A DNA stretch of 64,000 bases, taken from NCBI RefSeq assembly GCF_900100875.1, contig NZ_FNKQ01000001.1, forward strand, positions 62,001 to 126,000, read 5' to 3'. Numbering within the stretch: the stretch's first letter is position 1; the number at the start of each line of letters is the position of its first letter. The position numbers were made by a program, and so were the translations under genes. The notes beneath the pieces were generated by a model. The model made no database searches, was not told where the DNA came from, and worked only from the letters and a program-made list of their open reading frames with translations. This DNA comes from Halopelagius longus. GTDB taxonomy: Archaea > Halobacteriota > Halobacteria > Halobacteriales > Haloferacaceae. Shown piece after piece: positions 8,148 through 16,259 of the stretch.

Positions 8148-8327
8148 TGAGCGGTACGAACGACGCTCTTCCGCTTCAACTTGTGGATTGTCGAATAGGT
8201 TGCCGACTGTTTCGAATCGAAATACGACGCCGAACTCCGGGGACGAACCGCCCGCTGTCGGCGTTCGGACGGCGGCGGAGTCGGAAAAACGAGAACCTCG
8301 GGGTCGTTCGAGACGCGCGTCTCGACG

Positions 8328-8915
8328 TTAGGGCGCCTCGCCCGTCTCGATAGTGAAGTCCGCGCGCGGGTAGGCGACGCAGGTGAGCGTGTACCCTTCG
8401 CCGAGTTCGGAGTCGTCGAGCATCTGCTGGTCGTCGTGGACGACGTAGTCCTCGGAGTTACCGCCCGAGGTGATCTGGCCGGCACAGGAGACGCACTGGC
8501 CCTGCCGGCAGGCGTACGGGAGGTCCCAGCCTTCGTCCTCGCCGGATTCGAGGACGGTCTTGTTGTTGGCGACTTCGACGGTTTCGCCCTGCTTTGCGAA
8601 CTCCACCTCGAAGTACTCGACTTCGTCCTCGGGGATGTCCGCCGGGCTTCCGGCGTCCTCGCCGTCGCTGTCTTCGAGTTCTGCGCCCTCTTCGCCCGCG
8701 CCGACGGCGCCCGCCGCGACGCCGCCGCCGCCGATGGACCGGTTCATCGGTTCGGGGAAGTCCGTCTCCGGGACGGTGCTCGCCCGGCGTTCGAGGACCT
8801 CTTGGGAGATGTCGGCGCTGGGCTGCCACTCGGTGCCCCGCGAGAAGTGCAGGACGACTGCGACGAGCGTCAGGGTCGCGCCGAGACCCAGACCCACGAG
8901 GTTGATTTCGACCAT
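8328..8915 (-). CDS. Membrane-anchored plant-type 2Fe-2S ferredoxin
   Basis: 195 residues. Residues 5-23 form one transmembrane helix, followed by an acidic, glycine-rich linker (about 55-95) and a C-terminal [2Fe-2S] domain (about 100-190). Cluster ligands are visible as C136-x4-C141-x2-C144 (CRQGQCVSC) and C179 (TLTCVAYP). Soluble haloarchaeal ferredoxins lack the N-terminal helix, so this one probably passes electrons at the inner face of the membrane. The partner cannot be told: neighbours are a MATE transporter and gnd, neither a redox partner. Electron carriage is certain in kind; the pathway is unknown. Confidence 0.88.
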   Translation of the reverse strand: MVEINLVGLGLGATLTLVAVVLHFSRGTEWQPSADISQEVLERRASTVPETDFPEPMNRSIGGGGVAAGAVGAGEEGAELEDSDGEDAGSPADIPEDEVEYFEVEFAKQGETVEVANNKTVLESGEDEGWDLPYACRQGQCVSCAGQITSGGNSEDYVVHDDQQMLDDSELGEGYTLTCVAYPRADFTIETGEAP

Positions 8916-9026
8916 GAGGGGCGCTACGGAGTCGGGGGTTAAGGAAATTATGATTATCTCGGCGACGGTGGCTCCCGATTCGACGGGCGTACTACGCCGT
9001 CTCGGACGGGATTCCGGTCCCGTAAC

Positions 9027-9926
9027 TCACTCCTCTTCGCGCACGACTTCGTGGCGGCCGAACCCGTACCGGAGTCGGTTCGCCAGACGGCGGGAGAACC
9101 GCGCCTCGTCGCGACTGCCGAAGCGTTCGGCGAGGGCCTGATAGATGAGCGGAACCGGCACCTCCTGCCGAAGGGCCTCTTGGACGGTCCACGTCCCGGT
9201 GGACCCGCCGGAGACGTGGTCGGCCACGTCGCCGAGGTCCGATCCCTCCTCGCGGAACGCCTCCTCGCAGAGTTCCAACAGCCACGACCGGATGACAGCG
9301 CCGTTGTTCCACGTCTTCGCGACGGATTCGAGGTCGAGGTCGTACCGGCCGTTCGCCAGCAGTTCGAAGCCCTCGCCGTACGCCTGCATGAGTGCGTACT
9401 CGACGCCGTTGTGGACCATCTTCACGTAGTGGCCCGACCCGGCGGGACCCATTCGGTCGTGACCGTCGGGGCCGGTGGCGACGGCGTCGAAGACGGGCGT
9501 CATCTCGTCGTACGCCCACTGCGGGCCGCCGACCATGAGCGAGAAGCCGAGTTCCGCGCCCGCGGGGCCGCCGGAGGTGCCGCAGTCGAGGTACGCCGCC
9601 GTCGTCTCCTCGGCGCGGCGGACCGACTTCTCGAAGTGGGAGTTGCCGCCGTCGACCACCACGTCGTCGGAATCGAGGTGGGGCGCGAGTTCCTCCAACG
9701 TCGCGTCCACCGCCTCGCCCGCGGGGACCATGAGCCAGATGCGCTTGTCGTCGCCGAGGCGGTCCGCGAGGTCGGCGACGCTCTCTGCGGGCGTCGCGCC
9801 CGCGTCGGCGGCCGTCGCCACGGCCTCCGCGCTGAGGTCGAAGGCGACGACTTCGTGGCCCGCCTCTACGACTCTGGTCACGACTATCTGCCCCATGCGG
9901 CCGAGTCCGATGACGCCCAGTTGCAT
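9027..9926 (-). CDS. gnd: 6-phosphogluconate dehydrogenase, decarboxylating
   Basis: 299 residues. Oxidises 6-phosphogluconate to ribulose 5-phosphate and CO2 with NAD(P)+. The Rossmann motif GLGRMG is at 7-12, the substrate-binding GGNSHFEKS near 93-101, and the catalytic segment GHYVKMVHNGVEY near 165-177 carries Lys169 and Asn173. The protein is of the short (about 300-residue) archaeal/bacterial type. I start at ATG 9926 (MQLGVIGLG) because the Rossmann strand begins directly there; the much longer open frame upstream is spurious. In haloarchaea this enzyme serves oxidative pentose production. It is divergent from the CBS-domain gene with a 100-base gap. Confidence 0.93.
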   Translation of the reverse strand: MQLGVIGLGRMGQIVVTRVVEAGHEVVAFDLSAEAVATAADAGATPAESVADLADRLGDDKRIWLMVPAGEAVDATLEELAPHLDSDDVVVDGGNSHFEKSVRRAEETTAAYLDCGTSGGPAGAELGFSLMVGGPQWAYDEMTPVFDAVATGPDGHDRMGPAGSGHYVKMVHNGVEYALMQAYGEGFELLANGRYDLDLESVAKTWNNGAVIRSWLLELCEEAFREEGSDLGDVADHVSGGSTGTWTVQEALRQEVPVPLIYQALAERFGSRDEARFSRRLANRLRYGFGRHEVVREEE

Positions 9927-10026
9927 GCGTGGCCGTCCATCGGCGGGGGAGGTAGTGGTTCCGATTCCGAGGGATGGGCCGGCGTTCGGGCCTCCGTTCT
10001 CGCCTCCGGAAACGCCCGTCGCGCCT

Positions 10027-10452
10027 ATGGACGTTCGCGTCGTAGTCTCGTCCATGCTCGGGGACTTGACACGTACGGATGCGCTGACCGCGGCACCGGA
10101 GACGACAGTCGCCGACGCGGCGGAAGCGATGCGAACGCGCGATGCGGATATCGTCGTCGTCGTGGACGAGAACCGCCCGCTGGGACTCCTCACGCCCGAA
10201 ACCGTCGGCCGCGCCGTCGTCGCCGACGAGGACGTGCGCGAGATGGCGGTGGGGGAGTTGGTCGGAGACGACCCGGTGACAGTACACGAAACGGCCGACC
10301 GGGAGGCCCTCGTGCGCCTGTTCGCCCGGCGGGACGCCCGCGCGGCGATCGTCGTGGACGAGGGAGACGAGTACGCCGGCGTCGTCACGTTCGAGGACCT
10401 GTTGGCGGCGTACGCCCGCGAGTTCGACGCCCTCCTCGAACTCGCCGAGTGA
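10027..10452 (+). CDS. CBS-domain pair protein
   Basis: 141 residues consisting almost entirely of two CBS motifs: the first about 10-60 (LTAAPETTVADAAEAM ... IVVVVDENRPLGLLT) and the second about 75-135 (PVTVHETADREALVRLF ... AAIVVDEGDEYAGVVTFEDL). Such pairs bind adenosine ligands (AMP, ATP, SAM) and regulate a partner. No catalytic domain is fused. An internal ATG at 10054 (MLGDL) is an alternative start. Divergence from gnd hints at a regulatory link with the pentose pathway, but nothing in the sequence proves it. Confidence 0.82.
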   Translation: MDVRVVVSSMLGDLTRTDALTAAPETTVADAAEAMRTRDADIVVVVDENRPLGLLTPETVGRAVVADEDVREMAVGELVGDDPVTVHETADREALVRLFARRDARAAIVVDEGDEYAGVVTFEDLLAAYAREFDALLELAE

Positions 10453-10510
10453 GGGTTCGGCCGGACGGTGAGTAAGGGAGATTTTTCTCCGCCGCGGGCG
10501 ACTCGCGGGT

Positions 10511-11608
10511 ATGGACCTACGCATCCGAGAGCACGCCGAAGTGCTCGTAGACTGGAGTGCGCGCGTCGAACCCGGCGACGACGTGGTCGTAAGCGTCGCC
10601 GAGGGCGCGCACGAACTCGCCGTCGCCGTCGCCGAGAAACTGGGCGAACGCGGCGCGAACGTCGTGACGACGTACGCCTCCGACGAGGTGTCCCGCGCGT
10701 ACCTCCGCGCGCACGACGGCGACTTCGAGACGTCGGACCACGAACTCGCCCTCTACGAGAACGCCGACTCGGTGCTGTTCCTCGGCGGCGGCCGCAACAC
10801 GTTCGCCACCGCGGACGTGCCGGGAGAGACGCGACAGGCCGCCTCGCGCGCGAATCAGGCGGTCCGCGAGGCCCGCATGGACACCGACTGGGTGTCCACC
10901 GTCCACCCCACCCGCTCGCTGGCCCAACAGGCGGGGATGTCCGTCGAACAGTACCGCGAGTTCGTCTACGACGCCGTCCTCCGCGACTGGGAGGCGTTGG
11001 CCGAGGAGATGGCCAAGATGAAGGAGGTACTCGACGAGGGGAGCGAGGTGCGGTTGGTGAAAGGCGACGGCACCGACCTGTCCATGTCCATCGAGGGCCG
11101 CACCGCCGTCAACTCCGCCGCCTCCGTCGCCTACGACTCCCACAACCTCCCCTCCGGCGAGGTGTTCACCGCGCCGTACGACCCGGAGGGCGAGGTGTTC
11201 TTCGACGTGCCGATGACGCTCTCGGGCACGCGCGTGCGAAACGTCCACCTCACGTTCGAGGGCGGCGAGGTGGTCGAGTACGCCGCCGAGACGGGCGAGG
11301 ACGCCCTCGGGGACATCCTCGACACCGACGAGGGCGCGCGCCGCCTCGGCGAACTCGGCATCGGGATGAACCGCGGCATCGACCGCTTTACGGACAACAT
11401 CCTCTTCGACGAGAAGATGGGCGACACCGTCCACCTCGCCGTCGGGCGCGCGTACGACTCCTGTCTCCCCGAGGGCGAGGCGGGGAACGACTCCGCCGTC
11501 CACACGGACATGATAACCGACGTGAGCGACGAGTCCAGACTCGAAGTGGACGGCGACGTCGTCCAACGGAACGGTCGGTTCCGGTGGGAGGACGGGTTCG
11601 AGGAGTGA
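10511..11608 (+). CDS. Aminopeptidase, M29 family
   Basis: 365 residues, typical of M29 (AmpS/AmpT) metallo-aminopeptidases, which remove N-terminal residues from peptides using two metal ions. Family landmarks in order: NLPSGEVFTAP (first Glu ligand), LGELGIGMNRGI (second Glu), DEKMGDTVHLAVG (Glu/His) and SAVHTDMI (His and Asp). These cover the usual ligands. No signal peptide, so cytoplasmic peptide turnover is likely. A T-run and AT stretch 25-30 bases before ATG 10511 would serve as TATA box for a nearly leaderless mRNA. Confidence 0.9.
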   Translation: MDLRIREHAEVLVDWSARVEPGDDVVVSVAEGAHELAVAVAEKLGERGANVVTTYASDEVSRAYLRAHDGDFETSDHELALYENADSVLFLGGGRNTFATADVPGETRQAASRANQAVREARMDTDWVSTVHPTRSLAQQAGMSVEQYREFVYDAVLRDWEALAEEMAKMKEVLDEGSEVRLVKGDGTDLSMSIEGRTAVNSAASVAYDSHNLPSGEVFTAPYDPEGEVFFDVPMTLSGTRVRNVHLTFEGGEVVEYAAETGEDALGDILDTDEGARRLGELGIGMNRGIDRFTDNILFDEKMGDTVHLAVGRAYDSCLPEGEAGNDSAVHTDMITDVSDESRLEVDGDVVQRNGRFRWEDGFEE

Positions 11609-11739
11609 CCGGCGAACGCGAACCGATATAAGCGGCCGTGCGTCGCCTCTAGGCGGATTAAATTCCGTTAATTCGGCATTTTGTCGCACAGTATCGGACA
11701 AGATTTTAGTCCGCGGAGCGGCAATTATCGCCTGTACTC

Positions 11740-11747
11740 GGAGGTGA
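11740..11747 (+). promoter_or_regulatory. Strong Shine-Dalgarno site deciding the Hsp20 start
   Basis: GGAGGTGA, complementary to the conserved 16S rRNA 3' end, lies five bases before ATG 11753. It selects that start over the earlier in-frame codon at 11681. Most genes here are leaderless, so a full SD is notable. Confidence 0.7.
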
Positions 11748-11752
11748 GACTG

Positions 11753-12130
11753 ATGCTCCCGACCACCACGTCCTGGACGCAAGGTCTCGACCTTCCCGGC
11801 CGAATCCTCTCGGACGGACCGTTCGCCAACCGACCCGACGAGGGGTACGAACTGTACGAAGCGGAGGACGAGTTCGTCCTCAGCATCGACGTGCCGGGGT
11901 TCGACCCCGAGGAGATCGATCTGCGGTGGCACGACGGTCGGTTGACCGTCGCCGCCGAACGCGTCGACGAGGAGCGCAACCGCAAGAAGACCTACCACCG
12001 GTCGTTCCGCCTGCCGAAGCGGGTCACCCCCGAAGAGGCCGAAGCCTCCTACCACAACGGCCTCCTCGAAGTCCGCCTGCCCATCGAGGGGCAGATGACC
12101 CGCGGTACCGAGATTCCCATCGAGAGCTGA
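11753..12130 (+). CDS. Hsp20/alpha-crystallin small heat-shock protein
   Basis: 125 residues. The alpha-crystallin domain occupies about 25-115: YELYEAEDEFVLSIDVPGFDPEEIDLRWHDGRLTV in pieces, then FRLPKRVTPEEAEASYHNGLLEVRLP, the A-x-x-x-NGxL-x-V hallmark of the family. A C-terminal IPI follows, the I-x-I motif that links dimers into oligomers. It holds unfolding proteins in the cytoplasm without ATP. Start chosen at 11753 because of the adjacent GGAGGTGA. The upstream region has several AT-rich blocks that could hold a heat-responsive promoter. Confidence 0.93.
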   Translation: MLPTTTSWTQGLDLPGRILSDGPFANRPDEGYELYEAEDEFVLSIDVPGFDPEEIDLRWHDGRLTVAAERVDEERNRKKTYHRSFRLPKRVTPEEAEASYHNGLLEVRLPIEGQMTRGTEIPIES

Positions 12131-12166
12131 TCGACCGGTGACTCCGCCGGCCCGCCCGGACGCCGA

Positions 12167-12172
12167 TTTTTT
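12167..12172 (+). terminator. T-run terminator after Hsp20
   Basis: Six T residues 37 bases after the Hsp20 stop, in an otherwise GC-rich gap before the convergent zinc-ribbon gene. T-runs without a hairpin are the usual archaeal termination signal. Confidence 0.45.
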
Positions 12173-12220
12173 CTCCGCCGACTCCCGGTAGCGGTCCGAC
12201 CCCCGACGCCGAGTCGGCTC

Positions 12221-12343
12221 TCAGTCGAGCGCCTGCATCGTCGCTCCGCACCGCGGGCAGACGGTCGTCGGGTCGCCCGGTTCCGACTGGAAGCCGCACC
12301 GCGCGCACTCGTACCACAGCGACCGATCGAACGAGTCCGTCAT
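12221..12343 (-). CDS. 40-residue zinc-ribbon protein
   Basis: The frame reads from ATG 12343 to TGA 12221 on the minus strand: MTDSFDRSLWYECARCG, then TTVCPRCGATMQALD. Two CxxC knuckles (CARC and CPRC), 15 residues apart, make a rubredoxin/rubrerythrin-like zinc ribbon. Haloarchaea carry many such one-domain zinc micro-proteins, some shown to influence biofilm or stress phenotypes. This one converges on hsp20. The function of this copy is unknown. Confidence 0.75.
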   Translation of the reverse strand: MTDSFDRSLWYECARCGFQSEPGDPTTVCPRCGATMQALD

Positions 12344-12451
12344 GCCGTCGGCTACGAGTTTATCCGCGTTAATCATTATCGTGGACAGCGGTGAGTGTAC
12401 CGAACGCCGACCTGTCGGCTCCGTCGCCGACCGGAGTCGCTTTCGACGTAC

Positions 12452-12459
12452 TTTTTATC
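12452..12459 (+). promoter_or_regulatory. TATA box of rps6e
   Basis: tttttatc centred about 25 bases before ATG 12481, implying an almost leaderless transcript and supporting this start over upstream in-frame codons. Confidence 0.6.
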
Positions 12460-12480
12460 GGCGGTCGTTTCGTTCCACCC

Positions 12481-12891
12481 ATGGCAGACTTCAAGGTTGT
12501 CGTCTCCGACCCCGACACCGGGAACACCTACCAGTTCGAGGTCGACGGACAGGATGCGAACCGATTCCTCGGCCGCGACATCGGCGACGAGGTAGACGGC
12601 GCGCCCGTCGGACTCGACGGCTTCACGCTCGAACTCACCGGCGGTTCCGACCAGGCCGGACGCCCGATGCGAGACAACGTCGCCGGCTCGAACCTCAAGG
12701 AACTCCTCCTCGAGGGTGGCGTCGGCTACAAGCCGAACCGCGAGGGCGAACGCAAGCGCGTCACCGTCCGCGGTCGGCAGGTCTCCGAGGAGACCGCACA
12801 GATAAACGCGAAAGTCGTCGGCGGCGACGGCGACGTCGCCGCCGCCCTCGGCGAGGGCGACGAAGGCGACGACGAAGACGAAGACGAGTAA
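12481..12891 (+). CDS. rps6e: 30S ribosomal protein S6e
   Basis: 136 residues. Start [21 protein letters not shown], then the family core [28 protein letters not shown] and [21 protein letters not shown] (given in parts). This is the archaeal form, lacking the C-terminal phosphorylation tail of eukaryotic S6; it ends instead in a strongly acidic tail typical of halophiles. Component of the small ribosomal subunit. The next gene begins 12 bases after its stop, so they are probably co-transcribed. Confidence 0.96.
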   Translation: MADFKVVVSDPDTGNTYQFEVDGQDANRFLGRDIGDEVDGAPVGLDGFTLELTGGSDQAGRPMRDNVAGSNLKELLLEGGVGYKPNREGERKRVTVRGRQVSEETAQINAKVVGGDGDVAAALGEGDEGDDEDEDE

Positions 12892-12903
12892 CGACGCAGA
12901 CTC

Positions 12904-13335
12904 GTGTCCGAACGCGTCCCCAGCGACCACGCCTCGGTCACGACGTTTCGCGCGAACGTCGCGCGTAGCGGCGGGACTCGACGGCCCTGCCTCCGCCTCC
13001 CCGACGAGGCGGACTTAGAGGAGGGCGACCTGATTCGCCTCCTCGTCGGCGGGGGGCACTACCACGCCCGCGTCGATGCGGACGCGTCCGGGCGACTCGT
13101 TCGCGGCGCGTACGACAACAAGCGACTCGCTCGGAACCCCGGCGAGGGGGAGAACCGCCTCGCCGAGTGGTGTTCGGAGACGGGTCGCGACCCCGGGTCG
13201 GCGGTCGAACTCGACGAACTCGAACCCGGGTTCTGTTACGGCCTGCGCGAACCCGGCAAACGCACCGTCTACTCCGTGCCGAAGCGACCGAACGCCTCTC
13301 TCTCCGACATCGCCGAGAAGTTCGGCGGCGAGTAG
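12904..13335 (+). CDS. Conserved haloarchaeal protein of unknown function (S6e operon)
   Basis: 143 residues from a GTG start 12 bases after rps6e. The N-terminal half (about 5-75) looks like a small beta-barrel or swapped-hairpin domain: PCLRLPDEADLEEGDLIRLLVGG followed by HYHARVDADASGRLVRGAY in pieces. The C-terminal half includes CYGLREPGKRTVYSVP. No catalytic motif is recognised. I know it only as a haloarchaea-specific family. Position behind a ribosomal protein suggests a translation or nucleic-acid role, but this is only context. Confidence 0.75.
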   Translation: MSERVPSDHASVTTFRANVARSGGTRRPCLRLPDEADLEEGDLIRLLVGGGHYHARVDADASGRLVRGAYDNKRLARNPGEGENRLAEWCSETGRDPGSAVELDELEPGFCYGLREPGKRTVYSVPKRPNASLSDIAEKFGGE

Positions 13336-13392
13336 CCGGTCGTTCGTCTCCGAGTTCAGGCGCTTTTTACGCCTCCGCGCGTCAGAGAGGGT

Positions 13393-13869
13393 ATGAGCAA
13401 ACTCGACGAGTTCCTCGCGGGCGAACGCGTAGACGACGTGGCGCTGTTTCTCACCCACGAGTACCTCGACAGTCAGGGGAAACTACCGAACCTCGGCGAG
13501 GAGGTGGAGAACGGCTACGTCCTCGTCGTGGACGGCGACGACGGCCGCCGCGCGTTCGCCGCCGGAACCGGCATGGACGCCATGGAGTTCGCCCAGCAAG
13601 CGACGGGGTCGAAGAGCCACGTCGACCGCGACTTAGGCGGCGGCGAGTGTCCGAACCGCGCGCCCGACGAGAACCACCAGACTCGGTTCATCTTCGCGTT
13701 CGCCGAGGAACAGAACGAGGGCGTCGGCGGCCTGTACGAACAGGGCGACGTGATTCACGCCTACGCGCACTGCGAGTGCGGGACGGACTACTCCGACCGG
13801 TGGGTCGTCGGCGCGGAGGCGGAGACGGGCGTCCAACCCGGCGAGGACGAACCCGCCGAGGCGCAGTAG
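13393..13869 (+). CDS. Conserved haloarchaeal protein (DUF5807-like)
   Basis: 158 residues, acidic, with no signal peptide or membrane segment. Recognisable only as a haloarchaeal lineage protein, which I associate with DUF5807. It contains a late Cys pair, HCECGTDYSDRW (about 129-140), that could bind a metal, plus one earlier Cys (GGGECPNRAP). A TATA-like ctttttac lies about 25-30 bases before ATG 13393, so it has its own promoter despite following the S6e operon closely. Function unknown. Confidence 0.72.
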   Translation: MSKLDEFLAGERVDDVALFLTHEYLDSQGKLPNLGEEVENGYVLVVDGDDGRRAFAAGTGMDAMEFAQQATGSKSHVDRDLGGGECPNRAPDENHQTRFIFAFAEEQNEGVGGLYEQGDVIHAYAHCECGTDYSDRWVVGAEAETGVQPGEDEPAEAQ

Positions 13870-13912
13870 GTTCCGGAAAACGTATTTGTCGCGTCGGGTG
13901 GTACTCCGTCGC

Positions 13913-14353
13913 ATGGACGAACCGACCGTGACGCTCCGAGGGGCGGCGGACTCCCTCTCGTACGTCGAGACGGTACTGGAGGCGAACGGGTTGCCCGCCC
14001 GGGACGTGCGGTCGAAGCCGGACTGCTTCTACGTCGGAGACGATGGGGGAGAGGCCGTCGGCGTCGGCGGCGTCGAGGCGTACGGGTCGTACGGACTCCT
14101 CCGCTCCGTCGCCGTCGAGGAGTCGGCGCGGGGCGAGGGGTACGGAACGGCGCTCTGCGACGCACTCGAAGCGGAGGCCCGCGAGTCGGGCGTCGAAACG
14201 CTGTACCTCCTCACCACCACCGCCGCCGAGTTCTTCGCCGACAGGGGGTACGAGGAGACGAACCGCTCGGATACGCCCGAAGCGATACGCGAGACGACCG
14301 AGTTCGAAGAACTCTGTCCCGCGTCGGCCGTCTGCATGAAGAAGTCGCTGTGA
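13913..14353 (+). CDS. GNAT acetyltransferase, ArsN2-like
   Basis: 146 residues with the GNAT core. The acetyl-CoA loop appears as LLRSVAVEESARGEGYGTALCDAL in pieces (Q/R-G-x-G-Y/L-G). The C-terminus, LYLLTTTAAEFFADRGYE then RSDTPEAIRETTEFEELCPASAVCM, matches the ArsN2 pattern of acetyltransferases found in arsenic-resistance operons, including the Cys pair near the end. ArsN-type enzymes have been linked to detoxifying arsenic-containing antimetabolites. No ars gene is adjacent, so the substrate is uncertain. I use ATG 13913 rather than the upstream in-frame start because an AT-rich box lies 25-30 bases before it. Confidence 0.8.
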   Translation: MDEPTVTLRGAADSLSYVETVLEANGLPARDVRSKPDCFYVGDDGGEAVGVGGVEAYGSYGLLRSVAVEESARGEGYGTALCDALEAEARESGVETLYLLTTTAAEFFADRGYEETNRSDTPEAIRETTEFEELCPASAVCMKKSL

Positions 14354-14368
14354 CTCCGATTCGGTCCC

Positions 14369-15619
14369 TCAGCGGTCGGTTTCGACGCCCTCGTCGTCGT
14401 AGACGCCCTGTTCCGCTCGCTCCGCGACTCGCTCGAACGCCGCGAGGATGACGCGCTTTGCGGCGCTTCCCTGCGTCGTCCAGTGGTTCGCGTAGTCGAG
14501 CATGTCGTCGTAGATGTCGGGCTTACATCCCGCGGCTTTCGGGTGGCCGCCGCCGTTGACCTGCCCGGCGACTTCGTGACACAGCTCGAAGTTCTCCGTG
14601 CCGCGGATGCTGGCGCTTCCGGCGGGTTTGACGACGACGGCGGCGTCGGCGCCCTCCTCGCGGAGCGCTTCCGCCACCTCGTTCTGCGAACACCGGCCGT
14701 AGGTGACGCCGACGGTCCACGGGCCGACGGACTTCAGTTCCGCGCGCGAGACGGCGCGTTCGATGAGTCGCTCCTTCTCGACGCGCCGGAGTTCGACGAA
14801 CTCCGCGGCCACGTCCGGCAGGTCCGCGCCGTACGCGCCGACGACGGTGACGTACTCCTCGGCGTCCGTCCAGTAGGCGTAGTCCGCCAAGTCGTCGCTG
14901 CGGGCGTCCTCGCGTATCCACAGGTCGTGGTCGCGCGTGACCGCCGCGAGTTCGGCGAACCGGTCGTCGAACTCGTAGTCCAGAGAGCGAAGCGTCACGT
15001 CCGTCGAACACTCCTCGTCGGACTCGCCGACGACGAGTCCGACGCCCGCCTCTTCGACGGCGTCGGCCACGTCGTCTTTCCACTGGTGGTGGTCGAACCA
15101 GCGCACCTCCGAGGCCGTCTCGACGAGTCGGTCGAGTTCCTCCTCGACGTACTCGTACTTGTCGGGGCAGAGGTCGCAGACGAACACGTCGACGCCCTCC
15201 GGCGCGTACTCGGCGACGTTGTCGAAGTCGTCTTCGAGCGAGTAGGGGCCGGAGCCGACGAGGGCGACTGCGGACCCCGGCGCGACGTCCTCCTCCTCGG
15301 GCACGTCGACTTCCGCCTCCTCCTCGTCGTCTTCGGGGTCGGTCGTCCCCTCCAGCCGTTCGATTCGCTCCGCAATCTCCTCCTCGAACGGTTCGGGGTC
15401 GAGTGCCGCGCCGTACGCTTCCCGAAGCAGGGCGACGCACCCGAGTCCGTCGGCGTCCGTGTCGGCGACGACGACGACTTCGGCGTCCTCGACGGCCTCT
15501 TTCACCAACTCCTCGGAGCGGTCTTCGTCGAGCGAATCGGGGTAGAAGAATCCCGCGCCCGGAAGCTGGGACTTCCGCGAGAGCGAGAGCCGAGAGCTGT
15601 CGATGAGTTCGTCTTCCAT
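14369..15619 (-). CDS. DHH-family phosphoesterase
   Basis: 416 residues. DHH motifs in order: VVADTDADGLGC (about 50-60), CDLCPD, WFDHHQW (the DHH triad) and, in the C-terminal DHHA1 domain, VNGGGHPKAAGC, which binds substrate phosphate. An acidic linker (about 95-115) interrupts the first domain. Relatives include RecJ-like exonucleases, oligoribonucleases and cyclic-dinucleotide phosphodiesterases. Which activity applies cannot be told, but GGGHPKAAG is shared by the small-substrate types. Start ATG 15619 (MEDELIDSSRLSL) is chosen; the longer upstream frame is GC-rich noise. It converges with the ArsN2-like gene. Confidence 0.85.
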   Translation of the reverse strand: MEDELIDSSRLSLSRKSQLPGAGFFYPDSLDEDRSEELVKEAVEDAEVVVVADTDADGLGCVALLREAYGAALDPEPFEEEIAERIERLEGTTDPEDDEEEAEVDVPEEEDVAPGSAVALVGSGPYSLEDDFDNVAEYAPEGVDVFVCDLCPDKYEYVEEELDRLVETASEVRWFDHHQWKDDVADAVEEAGVGLVVGESDEECSTDVTLRSLDYEFDDRFAELAAVTRDHDLWIREDARSDDLADYAYWTDAEEYVTVVGAYGADLPDVAAEFVELRRVEKERLIERAVSRAELKSVGPWTVGVTYGRCSQNEVAEALREEGADAAVVVKPAGSASIRGTENFELCHEVAGQVNGGGHPKAAGCKPDIYDDMLDYANHWTTQGSAAKRVILAAFERVAERAEQGVYDDEGVETDR

Positions 15620-15690
15620 ACCCGAGGCGAGGGGGCCGGGGATGAAAACGCCGGTGGTCCCTCGCCGTCGGCGGCCTCTCGAAATCGCGC

Positions 15691-16158
15691 TCAGGCCATC
15701 TCGGGCGTCCCGGTCGGTCCGTCCTCCGTCTCGCCGTCGGCCAGTTGGCGGACGGTCAACACCGGGACGGGGCACGTTCGAACGACGCGTTCGGCCACCG
15801 AGCCGATGAGAAAGCGGTTCTCGCCGTGGCGGCCGCGGGTGCCCATCGCCACCATGTCTGCGTCGTTCTCGCGGGCGTAGTCGCCGATGACGCCGGCGGG
15901 TCGTCCCTCCACGACGGCGGTGGTCACCTCGCGCTCCGTCTCCTCTTGGACCTCCGCGAGGGCCTGCTCGCCGCGGTCCGCGAGGGCCTCGCGCATCTCG
16001 TCGCGGAGTCGTTCCGGCGAGGACTCCACCTCGCTCTCGTCGACGACGTAGAGGACGTGGACGCCCGCCTCGAACCGGTCTGCGAGGTCCAACGCGACGT
16101 CGATAGCCCGGCGGACGCTCTCGGACCCGTCCGTCGCGATGACGATGGTGTCGAACAT
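15691..16158 (-). CDS. UspA universal stress protein
   Basis: 155 residues. Start MFDTIVIATDGSESVRRAI is the classic UspA opening. The nucleotide loop near the end is intact (MGTRGRHGENRFLIGSVAERV, fitting G-x2-G-x9-G-S), so it should bind ATP. ATG 16158 chosen because the family begins with this strand; nine more residues would be possible upstream. It is divergent from the next UspA gene, with about 100 bases between starts. Confidence 0.92.
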   Translation of the reverse strand: MFDTIVIATDGSESVRRAIDVALDLADRFEAGVHVLYVVDESEVESSPERLRDEMREALADRGEQALAEVQEETEREVTTAVVEGRPAGVIGDYARENDADMVAMGTRGRHGENRFLIGSVAERVVRTCPVPVLTVRQLADGETEDGPTGTPEMA

Positions 16159-16259
16159 GGGCGCGGTTTCACCGTGGGGCGGCATAAATCCAAGCCGTCG
16201 TTATCGCTTCTGGGACGCGGAGGTGAGGCTTTTTCCCGTCGGCCGTCGCATGGGCGGAT

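Noticed and set aside
10482-10486. T-run after the CBS gene as a terminator
   Set aside because: It lies about 25-30 bases before the aminopeptidase ATG and serves equally well as its TATA element; the two cannot be separated by sequence.
10517-12055. 512-codon antisense frame across the aminopeptidase and Hsp20 genes
   Set aside because: A shadow of two well-recognised proteins; no promoter and no domain.
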